Source: Pseudovibrio exalbescens (GTDB lineage Bacteria > Pseudomonadota > Alphaproteobacteria > Rhizobiales > Stappiaceae). Taken from it: a stretch of 64,000 bases of DNA. The position numbers were made by a program, and so were the translations under genes. Positions 24,630-35,019 of the stretch are shown here, piece by piece; the first letter of the stretch is position 1, and each line of letters opens with the position of its first letter. The notes under the pieces were generated by a model. The model did no database searches and was not told where the DNA came from. It saw only the letters and a program-made list of their open reading frames with translations. The stretch is from assembly GCF_028737195.1 (NCBI RefSeq), contig NZ_JAQZAJ010000001.1, positions 930,001-994,000 on the forward strand, given 5' to 3'.

Positions 24630-24800
24630 ATGGAAAATCTGCGCCTGAAGGTTCACCAGTTAATGCAGGACCTTGAGGGGGAGCGCCTTCGGGGCAACAA
24701 CGGGCATTGGACATTCGATGCCAATCGGCTTGTTGCCGTTCAACTGGAACTGCGACGCAAATTGTTCCAGCATCTAATAAAAAACCGCCGCCCTCGCTGA
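24630..24800 (+). CDS. Small hypothetical protein, 56 residues
   Basis: A short frame starting MENLRLKVHQLMQDLEGERL and ending KNRRPR, with natural codon use and an amphipathic helical look. GAGAGG lies about 13 bases ahead of the ATG. Its last codons and stop form the left arm of the terminator shared with mucR. The motif GNNGHWTFDANRL is distinctive. I do not recognise the family, and it could be a chance frame. Confidence 0.45.
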   Translation: MENLRLKVHQLMQDLEGERLRGNNGHWTFDANRLVAVQLELRRKLFQHLIKNRRPR

Positions 24801-24814
24801 GAGGACGGCGGTTT
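24776..24814 (-). terminator. Intrinsic terminator of mucR
   Basis: AAACCGCCG/CCTC (24782-24795) pairs with GAGG/CGGCGGTTT (24801-24814) with one mismatch and a five-base loop. On the minus strand it is followed by a run of six T residues (24784-24779). It lies 24 bases after the mucR stop and inside the end of the convergent 56-codon frame. Confidence 0.8.
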
Positions 24815-24837
24815 CGCGTTCCCAGATTGGAAACAGA

Positions 24838-25254
24838 TTATTTGCCGCGCTTACGCTGCTGACCCAGGCCCATCTTCTTGGCCAGTTCAGAACGAGCTGC
24901 TGCATAGTGTGGTGCCACCATTGGGTAGTCAGATGGCAAGCCCCACTTTTCGCGGTATTCTTCCGGTGTCATGTCGTAGTGCGTACGCAGGTGACGCTTC
25001 AAAGACTTGAACTTCTTACCGTCTTCAAGGCAGATGATGTAGTCGTTCGTCACAGACTTTTTGATTGGCACTGCTGGCTTGAGCGGCTCTGGCTCTGGCT
25101 CAGTGACCGCACCGCTTGTCTTCTGCAGTGCAACGTACACATCGGTGATCAACACAGGCAGATCCGCGGATGCAACAGTGTTATTGCTGACATAGGCTGA
25201 CACGATGTCTGCTGTCAGTTCAATCAAGTTATTGTCTGCTGGGATCTCGCTCAT
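24838..25254 (-). CDS. mucR: Ros/MucR-family transcriptional regulator
   Basis: A 138-residue MucR/Ros protein. The N-terminal oligomerisation region ([18 protein letters not shown]) leads to the zinc-finger domain [20 protein letters not shown] and the basic C-terminal tail [20 protein letters not shown]. The finger has Cys then Asp (C-x2-D) with the histidines retained, a known variant of prokaryotic Ros fingers. MucR proteins bind AT-rich DNA, silence many genes and usually repress themselves; the A/T-rich 25255-25450 stretch upstream fits autoregulation. Confidence 0.93.
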   Translation of the reverse strand: MSEIPADNNLIELTADIVSAYVSNNTVASADLPVLITDVYVALQKTSGAVTEPEPEPLKPAVPIKKSVTNDYIICLEDGKKFKSLKRHLRTHYDMTPEEYREKWGLPSDYPMVAPHYAAARSELAKKMGLGQQRKRGK

Positions 25255-25691
25255 TTCTCACCCGTTATCTTCAGAAAATCGATTTTAATCTCTTTACACC
25301 GTCCGACTGTATTTAAGCAAATACGCATGCAAGGCATGCATACTTTCATGTACCTAGAAAATACAGATGATTCATATGGGCGTAAAACCTGTTGGCCATT
25401 TATAGAGATGGCGATACTCTTTCACAAGAAAAAAAAACGCCTCTTTTCTTTAAACCTAAGCTTTTTTTCTGGAAAGCCGTTCGGGCAACTTGTTGAACCG
25501 CACTAAACGTTGTGTTGTTGGGAAGTAATTATGGCAGCCTGCCATATTCCGCCCTCCGCTAAGGTCAGGTAGGCGTGCAGTATGGTGAGCCCTATAGGGG
25601 AAAACCGCAGATACATTACACGCCGCAACCTGAATCAACAGATGACGGCGTGTAATTCATAGCAGAACTCGCCTTGCGGCAAGCTTGATCC
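25255..25691. promoter_or_regulatory. A/T-rich upstream region of mucR
   Basis: No supportable gene is present. The part from 25255 to about 25460 is markedly A/T rich (runs of A and T, TACATG..CATGTA-like repeats near 25325-25352), as expected for a MucR-bound, self-repressed promoter. A 60-codon minus frame at 25456-25638 is not convincing. The region also receives the end of the Mrp operon. Confidence 0.4.
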
Positions 25692-26045
25692 TTATCGGTG
25701 CAGATCAGTCTGTGGCTGGGCTGGTACCTTCGGATCAATCACTGTGTCCGTGGTTGGACGATAGCCCACCGAATAAGCCGCACGCGCAATAAGATGCGCT
25801 GCAACAGGTGCTGTCAAAATGAAGAAACAGAACCCTGCAAATGCACGGGCAAAGACGCCCAGATCCAGTGCATAGATACCAAGACCAATCAGCATCAAGC
25901 CAGAGCCCAATGTGCCCGCTTTGGAGGCGGCATGCATACGCTGGTAGACGTCTTTCAGGCGCAACAGGCCCATGCTCGCGGCAAACGCGAAAATGGCGCC
26001 CACCATCAGCAGCAGCCCCACAAGGATGTCGTGCAGTGCCATCAT
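25692..26045 (-). CDS. mrpG: Mrp antiporter subunit G
   Basis: A 117-residue MnhG/MrpG/PhaG protein with three membrane segments: [37 protein letters not shown] and [20 protein letters not shown]. The family block [21 protein letters not shown] is present. It is the last gene of the operon and its start overlaps the mrpF stop by four bases. A short hydrophilic tail follows the last helix. Confidence 0.93.
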   Translation of the reverse strand: MMALHDILVGLLLMVGAIFAFAASMGLLRLKDVYQRMHAASKAGTLGSGLMLIGLGIYALDLGVFARAFAGFCFFILTAPVAAHLIARAAYSVGYRPTTDTVIDPKVPAQPQTDLHR

Positions 26046-26395
26046 GATTTCTGGTCCTCCTTCACGCAGTAGACGCCGACTTCATCTTCAATGGCCCTGT
26101 CATGCACACGCCCTCTGTTGAGAACGAAGCGGGCAAAGGCCACAGTCGCCAGAAAGCCAACCAGACCAAGTGCCAAGGCAATATCGACGTAGAGCACATA
26201 CTGAGAGCGCACGCCGATTGCTGCCATCAATCCAATGGCAACCGCCACGAGCAGGTCGAGACCCACAATACGGTCTGGCAAGCCTGGCCCCTTGATGATG
26301 CGGTACACGATTATGAGGAATGTGACCGACAACAATGCCAACGAGAAGTCTACGGAGAACGCCAGAAAACCGGCAGCGATTTGCTCGAAAGTCAT
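26042..26395 (-). CDS. mrpF: Mrp antiporter subunit F
   Basis: A 117-residue MrpF/PhaF protein with three membrane segments. The signature [20 protein letters not shown] is clear, followed by [20 protein letters not shown]. The ATG at 26395 is chosen because it overlaps the mrpE stop as ATGA; one three codons earlier is possible. In other Mrp systems the F subunit has been linked to cholate resistance as well as Na+ export. Confidence 0.93.
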   Translation of the reverse strand: MTFEQIAAGFLAFSVDFSLALLSVTFLIIVYRIIKGPGLPDRIVGLDLLVAVAIGLMAAIGVRSQYVLYVDIALALGLVGFLATVAFARFVLNRGRVHDRAIEDEVGVYCVKEDQKS

Positions 26396-26871
26396 CTGAA
26401 GCACTCCATGATCTGACGCTCAAAGCCCTCCTTGATGCCGCGGATCGTTTCTTCCGGATGCGGCACATCAAGACAGTGAATGAACAAGGTTTTGCGATCA
26501 TCTGACACATCCATGGACAGTGTGCCGGGGGTCAACGTGATCATGTTGGCAAGCAACGTGATCTCGTGGTCCTTGGTCACTGTCAAAGGCAGCGCGATGA
26601 TTCCAGGGCGCAACTTCATGTTCGGTGAAAGCACGATCACCAACACACGCCATGAAGAAGCTACAACTTCGTAAAGGAAGCTGAAGGCCAGCCCCACCAC
26701 GCGCCCGGTCCGACCTGCGTACTGCTGGAATGGCACCTGCTCGCGGATCATGTAGAGCGCAACCGAGGAGAGGATGAAACCGAACACCAGGTTCAACGCA
26801 TCGAAAGAGCCGGAAACCGCGCCCCAAGCGATGGTCATGATCAGGTTGATGAGGAACAGTTTGCTATTCAT
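26392..26871 (-). CDS. mrpE: Mrp antiporter subunit E
   Basis: A 159-residue MrpE/PhaE protein. Two to three membrane segments at the N-terminus ([50 protein letters not shown]) precede a soluble domain with [19 protein letters not shown], the family signature. ATG 26871 overlaps the mrpD stop as ATGA. Within the complex E sits between the D- and FG-modules. Confidence 0.93.
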   Translation of the reverse strand: MNSKLFLINLIMTIAWGAVSGSFDALNLVFGFILSSVALYMIREQVPFQQYAGRTGRVVGLAFSFLYEVVASSWRVLVIVLSPNMKLRPGIIALPLTVTKDHEITLLANMITLTPGTLSMDVSDDRKTLFIHCLDVPHPEETIRGIKEGFERQIMECFR

Positions 26872-28460
26872 GGCCACACTCCGAATACAGACTGAACGTA
26901 GGCGGTGGGGTCAACCAGTGACGCTGCGCCTTGCGTAGAGATCGCCATGACACCTTCTGGAAACAGTCCCAGATAGATGACAAGACCTGTCAGGATGGCC
27001 ATTGGCACGGTTACGGTCATCGGCAAGGAGACAGAAGCAACCGTCGCCGTACCATCAGACTGCGGCACCAAGGTCCCATCAACGGTACCTTCCGGGCCAC
27101 CACGCCAGAACGCGTAGATCCAGTAACGCCCAATGGCGATGGTCAGCAGAATGCCTGAAATCAGGATTGATGCTGCCAGCAGGCTGCGTCCAGATTCAAG
27201 AGCACCTTCCACCAGCATGACCTTTGGCCACAAACCTGAGAAAGGCGGCAGACCAGCGACAGCCAACAGCAAGATCAAGGAGACCGCGGCCACCAGAGGA
27301 CTCTTGTTGTAAAGCCCTCCCAACTCCCGCAGGGAGAATGAGCCCCCGATGCGGTTGATGACACCTGCCAGCAGATAAAGGGCTGTGATGCAAAAGAACG
27401 AATGCACCGCATAGAAGATCGCCCCGGCAACCGCCACTTGATTGGCAATCGCCAAACCTGCAATCATGCTGCCTACACCGGAAATCACAATGTAGCCGGT
27501 CATGCGGCGAATATCCGTCTGCGCCAGCGCCCCCAGTGCCCCTGCAATCATGGTTGCAATCGCAACAAGACTGATGATGTCACCCAACCACTCGCGCGGT
27601 TCAGGCATCAACATGAGCACCACGCGCAGGAGGGCGTAAACACCGACCTTTGTGAGCAAGCCGCCAAAGACCGCCGACACCACCATACGCGGGGTATGGT
27701 AGGACGCGGGCAGCCAGAAGTTTACCGGGAATGCAGCCGCCTTCATGGCAAATGCCAGGAAGTAGATGGCTGCGATGCCATAGATTGGCCCCTGCCCTTC
27801 AAGCTGACTGACCTTCACGATGATGTCGGCCATGTTCAGCGTCCCAACCAGACCGTAAAGCAGGCCCGTCGCCATCAGGAACAAGGTGGTGGCGACAAAG
27901 TTCAGGATCGCATATTTCACACCGCCGTCGATCTGAGCCTTGTCGTTGCCCAGAACAATCATGCCAACGGCAGAGATCAACAGCACCTCAAACCACACAT
28001 AGAGGTTGAAGATGTCGCCGGTCAAAAATGCGCCGGTACAACCGCACAGCAAGAGGATCAGGAACGGATAGAAGCCATATCGGCGCTCTGATGCTTCAAT
28101 GGAACCGGCCGCATAGATCGCAGCACACAAGGCCACGATGGAAGCAGACAATGCGAAGAACGCGCCCATGGCGTCAGCGGTAAACGCGATACCGAAGGGT
28201 GGCAACCAGCCCCCCATTACCATGGTGACCACGCCGTGATCCAGCACATGGGCCAACAGCCCAATGTTCGAAAGCACCACAAGCGAAATCACGCCGATTG
28301 CAATCCACGGCTGGATCGCTGTCTTTTTGCGCAGCATGATCGCCACAGCACCGCCTGCCATGGTCAGAAGCAGTGGCGTGACAAGCAGCCAGTCTGCACC
28401 CTGAACAGGCTGGGTTACCATGGCTGCTGCGATATCAACTGTATTAGATGAAACTGCCAT
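26868..28460 (-). CDS. mrpD: Mrp antiporter subunit D
   Basis: A 530-residue MrpD/PhaD, related to the antiporter-like ND2/4/5 subunits of complex I, with about 14 membrane segments. Key features are the conserved Glu in helix 5 (NLYVWFEVLLISAVGMIVLG), Lys in FAMKAAAFPVNFWLPASYHT, and LTKVGVYALLRV. The protein forms a proton channel. It starts two bases after mrpC stops. Length is normal; nothing is missing. Confidence 0.95.
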   Translation of the reverse strand: MAVSSNTVDIAAAMVTQPVQGADWLLVTPLLLTMAGGAVAIMLRKKTAIQPWIAIGVISLVVLSNIGLLAHVLDHGVVTMVMGGWLPPFGIAFTADAMGAFFALSASIVALCAAIYAAGSIEASERRYGFYPFLILLLCGCTGAFLTGDIFNLYVWFEVLLISAVGMIVLGNDKAQIDGGVKYAILNFVATTLFLMATGLLYGLVGTLNMADIIVKVSQLEGQGPIYGIAAIYFLAFAMKAAAFPVNFWLPASYHTPRMVVSAVFGGLLTKVGVYALLRVVLMLMPEPREWLGDIISLVAIATMIAGALGALAQTDIRRMTGYIVISGVGSMIAGLAIANQVAVAGAIFYAVHSFFCITALYLLAGVINRIGGSFSLRELGGLYNKSPLVAAVSLILLLAVAGLPPFSGLWPKVMLVEGALESGRSLLAASILISGILLTIAIGRYWIYAFWRGGPEGTVDGTLVPQSDGTATVASVSLPMTVTVPMAILTGLVIYLGLFPEGVMAISTQGAASLVDPTAYVQSVFGVWP

Positions 28461-28462
28461 GA

Positions 28463-28840
28463 TTAGTACCCCAGCGGTGGCTTTTCGTCGCCTTTCGGCT
28501 CGGCCACACGCATTTCAAGAACATCATCGGTCCCCAATTCCTGATAGGCGCGATAGCCCAGTACCAGAAAGTAGGCGAGGAACGAGAATGAGATCACGAT
28601 CGCTGTCAGAACGAGCGCCTGTGGCAGCGGGTTCGCCGTCTGCTCCAGAGGAAGATAGCTTCCTTCCGGAATGAACGGAGGCACGCTGCGGGTTATGCGC
28701 CCGCCCGTAAAGATCAACAGGTTCACGGAGTTACCCAGAATGGCGATGCCCATGAGGACACGCACCAGTTTCTTGGAGAGCATCAGGTAAATCGACGCAC
28801 TCATCAGAAGGCCAACGAGACTGGCAATGACGAATTCCAT
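28463..28840 (-). CDS. mrpC: Mrp antiporter subunit C
   Basis: A 125-residue NuoK-like subunit with three membrane segments. [20 protein letters not shown] starts the family domain. GIAILGNSVNLLIFTGG and QALVLTAIVISFSFLAYFLV carry the two conserved regions of MrpC. ATG 28840 overlaps the mrpB stop by one base; the frame continues upstream only as a shadow of mrpB. Confidence 0.94.
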   Translation of the reverse strand: MEFVIASLVGLLMSASIYLMLSKKLVRVLMGIAILGNSVNLLIFTGGRITRSVPPFIPEGSYLPLEQTANPLPQALVLTAIVISFSFLAYFLVLGYRAYQELGTDDVLEMRVAEPKGDEKPPLGY

Positions 28841-29259
28841 CAGTCCACATCCCTTTCTTCCAATGAGAGCGCAATTGACGTGATCGCGCCAACAACAACC
28901 AGGTAAACACCGATGTCGAACACCAGCGGAGTACTCAGTTTCAGCTCGGAGCCAAGAAAGTCGAAGATCAACCACTGGCTTGTCATTGGGGGCTGACCAA
29001 AGAGATAGCTGGGCAGCACGGACAAGACAGCAATGAACAGACCAATCCCGGCCAGAGACATTGGGTGAACCACCATGGAGCGGCGGACAGCCGCCACCCC
29101 GCAGGCGATGCCGTAGATGGCGAACGCGGAAACCGCAATCAGACCACCGATGAAACCGCCGCCTGGCTCATTGTGCCCACGCAGCAGAACAAAGATGGAG
29201 AACACCATCATCAGTGCTGACAGATAAGGGGCAATAGTACGGAAGATTACCGTGTTCAT
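28840..29259 (-). CDS. mrpB: Mrp antiporter subunit B
   Basis: A 139-residue MrpB/PhaB protein with four membrane segments. The signature [20 protein letters not shown] is present, followed by [20 protein letters not shown]. It is a separate gene here, so the operon is of the seven-gene group 1 type, rather than the six-gene type in which A and B are fused. It overlaps mrpA (ATGA) and mrpC. Confidence 0.94.
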   Translation of the reverse strand: MNTVIFRTIAPYLSALMMVFSIFVLLRGHNEPGGGFIGGLIAVSAFAIYGIACGVAAVRRSMVVHPMSLAGIGLFIAVLSVLPSYLFGQPPMTSQWLIFDFLGSELKLSTPLVFDIGVYLVVVGAITSIALSLEERDVD

Positions 29260-31622
29260 TCTGCCACCTCCTTCATCACTTCCACCTCAGGTTTTGGCTG
29301 TGCCTTCTTGGCGCGCACGCGAATGAGCGCCAGCACGGCCAGACCTGCGACCATCACCACGGCGATTTCGCCGATGGTATCAAAGCCACGGAAGTCAACG
29401 AGGATAACATTCACAAGGTTTCGGCCATGGGCGATGCTGTAGCTGAACTGAGTAAAGAACTCAGGCAGTGTTGCATCGAATGGCAGGCTCACAACGCTCA
29501 TCAGCAGCATCGCAAACCCAAGCCCCACGCTGCCGGCAATAACACCGTCGATGACGCGGTCTTCCTTTGAGCGTACGTCCTTTGGCTTCAGGTCCAGACG
29601 GGTCATCACAAGCGCGAGGATCACGACGGACAGGGTCTCAACCATGAACTGGGTCAAGGACAAGTCCGGCGCCCCAAACAGGGTGTAGATGACCGCCACA
29701 GAGAAGCCGGTGATACCGAGTGACACGATACCGGTCACGCGGTTCTTTGCTGTGATTACGGCGTAAAGACCAATCACGGCGAGGATCACAAACGCCCATT
29801 CATAGAACGTCAGGTTTTGAAAGCCTTCAAAGGTCGGCCAATTGCCGGTTGTCATCATGGGTACGAACAGCATCAGTGCAACGGCAATGAAGCAAGCCCG
29901 CATATAGGTAACCATGGAGCCGGTCTGAACAGTGCGAATGAACTTGTCAGAAGTGATGACAAGCCCGTCCATAAGCTGATCGAAGCCCCTGTCGGGTCCC
30001 CAACCGATGGCAGTCAGCGCTCTTCCTACCAGTTCGCGCAGGGTATCGATGCGCAAATAGGCGAAGATACCAAGAGCGATGGTCAGGACAGACATCAACA
30101 GAGCCATATTCAGGTGTTTCGGGATAAGATAGAGCTCTTTCCCATAGGTCCCCCCATCAACCGCCGATACCATCGGGTTGATGAAGAAGTAACCGGCGTG
30201 AGCTGCAAAAAGACCGAGCAACAAACCTGATACGGCAAGGGTAATTGGCCCGGCCCACAACAGAATTGGCCCTTCATGCGCATGCTTGGGTGTCTCCACT
30301 TTTTCACCCATGAATGGCTTGAGGGCAACCGCTGCGGCGAGCGCAAACATCAAGATGTTTCCGCAAAGGGCGGCCAATGAAATCAGGTAGCCTGAGCCAA
30401 CAGTGCCATAGGCACCATCGTAAAGGATTTCCTTTGCGATAAAGCCGAGGAACGGCGGTAGACCTGCCATCGACAGCGCTGCCAGAACCGCGGCAGCAAA
30501 CGTGATTGGCATGGCATTGCGCAACCCGCCCAGCTTTGTGATGTCGCGCGTCCCGGCCTCATGGTCAATTGTGCCAGCCATCATGAACAGCGAGCCCTTG
30601 AACAGGGAGTGCGCCACCAGATAGAGCACGGCCCCCTTGATGGCGACGGTATTGGAAGCACCGGTCAACATCACCAAAAGGCCCAGAGAAGCCACGGTGG
30701 TGTAAGCCAACATGAGTTTGAGGTCGGTCTGACGAATGCCGATGATGACGCCTGCCAGAAGGGTCAGGCCGCCGAAAATCGGCAGAACGGTTGTCCAAAG
30801 CGCGGTATCACCCAAGACCGGGTTCAAACGCATCAACAGATAAACGCCAGCCTTCACCATGGTTGCTGAGTGAAGGTAAGCGGATACTGGGGTTGGGGCT
30901 TCCATGGCGTTCGGCAGCCAGAAATGGAAGGGAAACTGCGCCGACTTGGTGAAAGCGCCCAAACAAACCAGAATAAAGATGGCCCCGTACAGGCCGCTGT
31001 CTCGCAGCACGTCGCCGGAGGCCAGGATTTCGCTCATCTCCATTGAGCCGCCGGCCATCCCGATCAACAGGAAACCGGCCAACAAGGCCATGCCGCCGCT
31101 GCCGGTGACAACAAGCGCCTGAACCGCAGAACGACGGGATGCAGTGCGCAGGTTATCGAACCCGATCAGCAGGAACGAGGTGATGGAAGTCAGCTCCCAG
31201 AAGATGAACAGGGTGATCAGGTTGTCTGCCAGTACAACACCGAGCATCGAGCCCATAAACAGGAAGAGGAAGGAAAAGAAACGCCCTTGCTGCGGATGTC
31301 CTTTCAGGTATCCGCCTGCATAGAGCACAACAAAGGCTCCGATGCCGGAAATCAAAAGCGCGAAAAGAGTTGATAGCCCATCAAGATAGATGGAGAAGGT
31401 GACGCCGTAGGTGGGCACCCACTCAAGTCCAAGCGTATGCGTCTGCCCAGCCGCAACACTAGAAACAAGCGAGAGAAAGTGCACGAAGATCAGCGCTGGA
31501 ACCGCGGCCAATACCCAAGCAGCGTTGTGTTTCAACTTCTGCGTCAGCATTGGTGCGAGCACTGCAGCAACAAAGGGCGCGAGCATCGCCCAAAATGTCG
31601 CCTCAACACCAGAAAATGGCAT
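29256..31622 (-). CDS. mrpA: Mrp antiporter subunit A, first gene of mrpABCDEFG
   Basis: A 788-residue ND5-like protein with about 20 membrane segments. The antiporter core shows [15 protein letters not shown] (the conserved Glu), [26 protein letters not shown] in two parts, and the DITKLGG and GIPPFLGF-type [11 protein letters not shown] motifs. The C-terminal MbhD/E-like domain is present ([39 protein letters not shown]). All seven Mrp subunits form one Na+/H+ (or K+/H+) antiporter complex for pH and salt tolerance. The promoter should lie in the 31623-32032 gap. Confidence 0.95.
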   Translation of the reverse strand: MPFSGVEATFWAMLAPFVAAVLAPMLTQKLKHNAAWVLAAVPALIFVHFLSLVSSVAAGQTHTLGLEWVPTYGVTFSIYLDGLSTLFALLISGIGAFVVLYAGGYLKGHPQQGRFFSFLFLFMGSMLGVVLADNLITLFIFWELTSITSFLLIGFDNLRTASRRSAVQALVVTGSGGMALLAGFLLIGMAGGSMEMSEILASGDVLRDSGLYGAIFILVCLGAFTKSAQFPFHFWLPNAMEAPTPVSAYLHSATMVKAGVYLLMRLNPVLGDTALWTTVLPIFGGLTLLAGVIIGIRQTDLKLMLAYTTVASLGLLVMLTGASNTVAIKGAVLYLVAHSLFKGSLFMMAGTIDHEAGTRDITKLGGLRNAMPITFAAAVLAALSMAGLPPFLGFIAKEILYDGAYGTVGSGYLISLAALCGNILMFALAAAVALKPFMGEKVETPKHAHEGPILLWAGPITLAVSGLLLGLFAAHAGYFFINPMVSAVDGGTYGKELYLIPKHLNMALLMSVLTIALGIFAYLRIDTLRELVGRALTAIGWGPDRGFDQLMDGLVITSDKFIRTVQTGSMVTYMRACFIAVALMLFVPMMTTGNWPTFEGFQNLTFYEWAFVILAVIGLYAVITAKNRVTGIVSLGITGFSVAVIYTLFGAPDLSLTQFMVETLSVVILALVMTRLDLKPKDVRSKEDRVIDGVIAGSVGLGFAMLLMSVVSLPFDATLPEFFTQFSYSIAHGRNLVNVILVDFRGFDTIGEIAVVMVAGLAVLALIRVRAKKAQPKPEVEVMKEVAE

Positions 31623-32032
31623 TTAGCACTCCGTTAAAAGGCTAGTCATATGGTTCATTTTGGTCAGCCGAATCGATACCAAAGCATACAATTCAACATC
31701 CGAAGACATGACATAATGTGCCCATCGCAAAACGGCAAGTCGATTACGTTGGGTATATTCGATATGTCGCTATGCAAATACACTTATTTGGCTTAGTTCT
31801 CCGCCGATAGACATACATCTCTATTTTGTCGCACCCCATTTCTACATAGAGTATTGTGCCTGCGACAATTCTGAGCACCTTACATCCGCTGCGAATACAA
31901 AAATGCACTTCATTTTTTCAAGAGCAGAGCCCGAAAAGTCTCGATAAGCGATTTTGCTATACTGCTTACCAGAATGATCTCGTGGTCAATCTTGCTGATT
32001 TTTGTCGTTTTATGACAACTTCTCGCCTTTGA
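31623..32032. other. A/T-rich intergenic region upstream of mrpA
   Basis: No gene is supportable in these 410 bases. The stretch is A/T rich compared with neighbouring coding DNA and is the only place for the Mrp operon promoter on the minus strand. I could not identify a confident -35/-10 pair or a known riboswitch. Confidence 0.45.
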
Positions 32033-32404
32033 TTACTCAAAGGGACCAAGCCCCAGTTCCACAAATTCTGCCTCGGCACGCAAGAAAAGGAAATATCGAC
32101 AGGTTTCGAGCACTTTCTGCCAATTTTCTACGGAGTGAAGCGCATTTTCGTCCAATGTTGATCGACGCTTCACCTTCAGCCGGATGCAGCGCCCCTTGAA
32201 TCGCGGAAAATCTACATGAAACGCGAGCCCCTGTTGCGCCGTCGCTATGCCTTCGGCATCACTTGCTCTGAAACGGACCGACGCCAGCACATGGACGGAC
32301 CCGACAGATTGCCACACCAATTTATCGCCAAAACCTAGAATTGGGCCACCAATAAACCACAACTCCTGTGACTTGTCGCGGATGAGAAACGGGCATGGCG
32401 ACAT
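32033..32404 (-). CDS. Hypothetical protein
   Basis: A 123-residue frame starting MSPCPFLIRDKSQELWFIGG and ending ELGLGPFE. Codon use and composition look coding, with alternating beta-type segments (VHVLASVRFRASD; FHVDFPRFKGRCIRLKV) suggesting a small globular cytoplasmic protein. No signal or membrane segment and no recognised family. The ribosome binding site is weak. It diverges from the oligopeptidase B gene with about 110 bases between. Confidence 0.5.
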   Translation of the reverse strand: MSPCPFLIRDKSQELWFIGGPILGFGDKLVWQSVGSVHVLASVRFRASDAEGIATAQQGLAFHVDFPRFKGRCIRLKVKRRSTLDENALHSVENWQKVLETCRYFLFLRAEAEFVELGLGPFE

Positions 32405-32512
32405 GTCCAGTTTTAGGCGCTAGTGTGCTGGCAAATCGACTCGGGCCACCTATCTCAAGGCCTTGAAGCTCCGATACAGAACCAATTTTGTGCTTAAGGA
32501 CACCCCTTCCAA

Positions 32513-34606
32513 ATGAACACACCGCGTCCTGAGAAAAAAGAATTTGTCTCTACCCACCACGGCATTACCAAAACCGAGTCCTATCATTGGCTTCGTGCTG
32601 AGAACTGGCAGGAGGTCATGCACGATCCTTCTGTTCTGGATGCTGAGATCCGCAGCTACCTTGAAGCGGAAAACGCCTACACACAGCATATGATGGCGGA
32701 TACGGAGGCTCTTCAGGAAACGCTCTTTGAGGAAATGAAGGGGCGCATCAAGCAGGATGACAGCTCTGTCCCCTCGCCTGACGGTCCTTTTGCCTATGCA
32801 CTGAAGTATGTGCAGGGCGGCCAGCATCCAATCTTCTACCGCGTTGCTCGAGAAGGCCAGCAAGCCCAGGAGGAGATCCTTCTTGATGGCGACAAGGAAG
32901 CGGAAGGCCAAGCCTACTTCAAGATTGCAGGCGCGTCTCACTGTGATGATCACAGCAAGCTGGCATGGGCCTATGATGACAAAGGCTCTGAGTACTTCAC
33001 GCTGAAGATCCGCGACTTGGCCTCTGGCACTGATCTGGATGAGATTATCTCCAACACGGCAGGTGGCGGCGTGTGGTCCGCCGACAGCAAGTTCGTCTTC
33101 TATGTGGAGATGGATGCCAACCACCGCCCCTCCAAGCTGTTCCGCCACCAAGTGGGAACGCCCCAGTCTGAGGACACCCTTGTCTATGAGGAGAAGGATG
33201 CCGGTTTCTTCATGAGCGTGGGCCGCACACAGTCTGGGCGGTTTATCACCATCGACATTCATGATCACGAAACCGCCGAGGTCTGGCTTATTCCCGCAGA
33301 TGATCCGAGCGCGGCGCCAAAACTGGTTGCGCCCCGTGAAACGGGCATCGAGTACAGCGTTGAAGACCACGGCGACAAGCTGATCATTCTTACCAATGCA
33401 GGGGATGCAGAAGACTTCAAGATCGTCACAACAGATCTGGAGACGCAGCTGGCCAATCCGGGCCAATCCACATGGACTGACCTTGTTGCCCATGAGGCCG
33501 GTCGCCTCATCCTCTCCTTCAACGTTCTGAAGGAGCACATGATCCGTCTGGAACGTTTTGAAGGCCTGCCGCGTATCATGGTCCACCGGCTCGAAGATGG
33601 CGAGGAACACAGCATTTCCTTTGACGAGGAAGCCTACAGCCTTGGCTTTTCCGCAGGCTATGAGTTCGACACCACACTGATCCGCTTCACCTACTCGTCC
33701 ATGACCACCCCATCCCGCGTGTTTGACTATGACGTTGCCTCTCGGGAGCGGGTCATGCGCAAGGAGCAGGAAGTACCGTCCGGCCACACCCCTTCTGACT
33801 ATGTGACCCGTCGTCTGCAAGCCGTTGCCCCGGATGGCGTCAAAGTGCCAGTAACCGTGCTTTACCGCGCCGATACGCCTCTCGATGGGAGTGCCCCGTG
33901 CCTGCTTTATGGCTACGGCTCCTATGGCATTTCCATTCCTGCGAGCTTCAACACCAATGCGCTGTCCCTGGTGGATCGCGGATTTGTTTATGCCATCGCT
34001 CACATTCGTGGGGGCAAGGACAAGGGTTTTGGCTGGTACAAGGCTGGACGCCGTGAGTTCAAGAAGAACACCTTCACGGACTTCATCGCTGCAAGCAGCC
34101 ATCTGGTTCAGGAGAACTTTACCGCGCACGATCGGATCGTGGCTCAGGGCGGTTCTGCTGGCGGGATGCTCATGGGGGCGGTTGCCAACATGGCACCACA
34201 GAACTTCAAGGGCATCATTGCCGAGGTACCCTTTGTTGATGTTCTGGCCACCATGCTGGACGACACCCTGCCCCTGACCCCGCCAGAATGGCCGGAGTGG
34301 GGCAACCCGATCACCGATGAGACGGCGTACAACTACATCGCTTCTTACTCGCCAATCGACAACGTGGAAGCCAAGGCCTATCCGGCGATCTTTGCTCTTG
34401 GCGGGCTCACCGACCCCCGAGTCACCTATTGGGAACCTGCCAAATGGGTTGCCACGCTGCGTGAGAAGAAGACGGATGACAACCTGCTCATGCTGCGCAC
34501 CAACATGGATGCGGGCCATGGTGGAGCATCCGGGCGTTTTGATCGCTTGAAGGAAGTGGCGCTGGTCTATTCCTTTGCGCTCAAGACAACGGGCAAAATC
34601 GCCTAA
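32513..34606 (+). CDS. ptrB: Oligopeptidase B (S9 family serine peptidase)
   Basis: A 697-residue prolyl-oligopeptidase-type enzyme that cuts peptides after basic residues in the cytoplasm. The N-terminal beta-propeller (to about residue 410) is followed by the alpha/beta hydrolase domain. The nucleophile lies in VAQGGSAGGMLMGA (about 545), the acid around ALGGLTDPRVTYWEPAKW (about 632), and the His in NMDAGHGGASGR (about 667). The family signature YGSYGISIPASFN is also present. Length is typical. A terminator follows 27 bases after the stop. Confidence 0.94.
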   Translation: MNTPRPEKKEFVSTHHGITKTESYHWLRAENWQEVMHDPSVLDAEIRSYLEAENAYTQHMMADTEALQETLFEEMKGRIKQDDSSVPSPDGPFAYALKYVQGGQHPIFYRVAREGQQAQEEILLDGDKEAEGQAYFKIAGASHCDDHSKLAWAYDDKGSEYFTLKIRDLASGTDLDEIISNTAGGGVWSADSKFVFYVEMDANHRPSKLFRHQVGTPQSEDTLVYEEKDAGFFMSVGRTQSGRFITIDIHDHETAEVWLIPADDPSAAPKLVAPRETGIEYSVEDHGDKLIILTNAGDAEDFKIVTTDLETQLANPGQSTWTDLVAHEAGRLILSFNVLKEHMIRLERFEGLPRIMVHRLEDGEEHSISFDEEAYSLGFSAGYEFDTTLIRFTYSSMTTPSRVFDYDVASRERVMRKEQEVPSGHTPSDYVTRRLQAVAPDGVKVPVTVLYRADTPLDGSAPCLLYGYGSYGISIPASFNTNALSLVDRGFVYAIAHIRGGKDKGFGWYKAGRREFKKNTFTDFIAASSHLVQENFTAHDRIVAQGGSAGGMLMGAVANMAPQNFKGIIAEVPFVDVLATMLDDTLPLTPPEWPEWGNPITDETAYNYIASYSPIDNVEAKAYPAIFALGGLTDPRVTYWEPAKWVATLREKKTDDNLLMLRTNMDAGHGGASGRFDRLKEVALVYSFALKTTGKIA

Positions 34607-34632
34607 GCCTCGTCCAAAGCAGAGATGCCAAC

Positions 34633-34661
34633 AAAAAGGGTCGCGCAAGCGGCCCTTTTTT
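34633..34661 (+). terminator. Intrinsic terminator of the oligopeptidase B gene
   Basis: AAAAAGGGTCGC pairs with GCGGCCCTTTTTT across a GCAA loop, with one G-U pair. The T run is on the plus strand side. Confidence 0.85.
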
Positions 34662-35019
34662 CATGACAGCTGGCCAAACTTGCCTTTTCCCACCTCACCA
34701 CCCTCAGATGCGTGACGTAGCGTTATGTAAAACTGCGAGGCGTCTGACTAGCATCATGAAAAACACGTGATATCGGCAGCATTCGCCCGCTAAGGCACCG
34801 GCTGCGCTCAAGTTACACTCCGGCTGATTACGGTGAACTTTTAACAGCGAATCTAAGTATTCAGGCAAGGAAATTTCACGAAAACACAATTATACCAAAA
34901 CGCCATACATACGTTTCAAACAATACAACAGATAATCTGTAAACCTATACAGGTAAGAGAATTATAATTATTTTGTAAGATGTTAAACCACAAAGAAGAG
35001 CCCGCTAAGGGAGATAAAA

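Noticed and set aside
25456-25638. A 60-codon minus-strand frame between mucR and mrpG
   Set aside because: No ribosome binding site or coding-type composition; lies in a regulatory gap.
32450-34648. A 732-codon open frame on the minus strand
   Set aside because: It lies wholly opposite the oligopeptidase B gene, whose catalytic motifs are intact; the antisense frame has no recognisable domain and unnatural His/Cys/Arg content.
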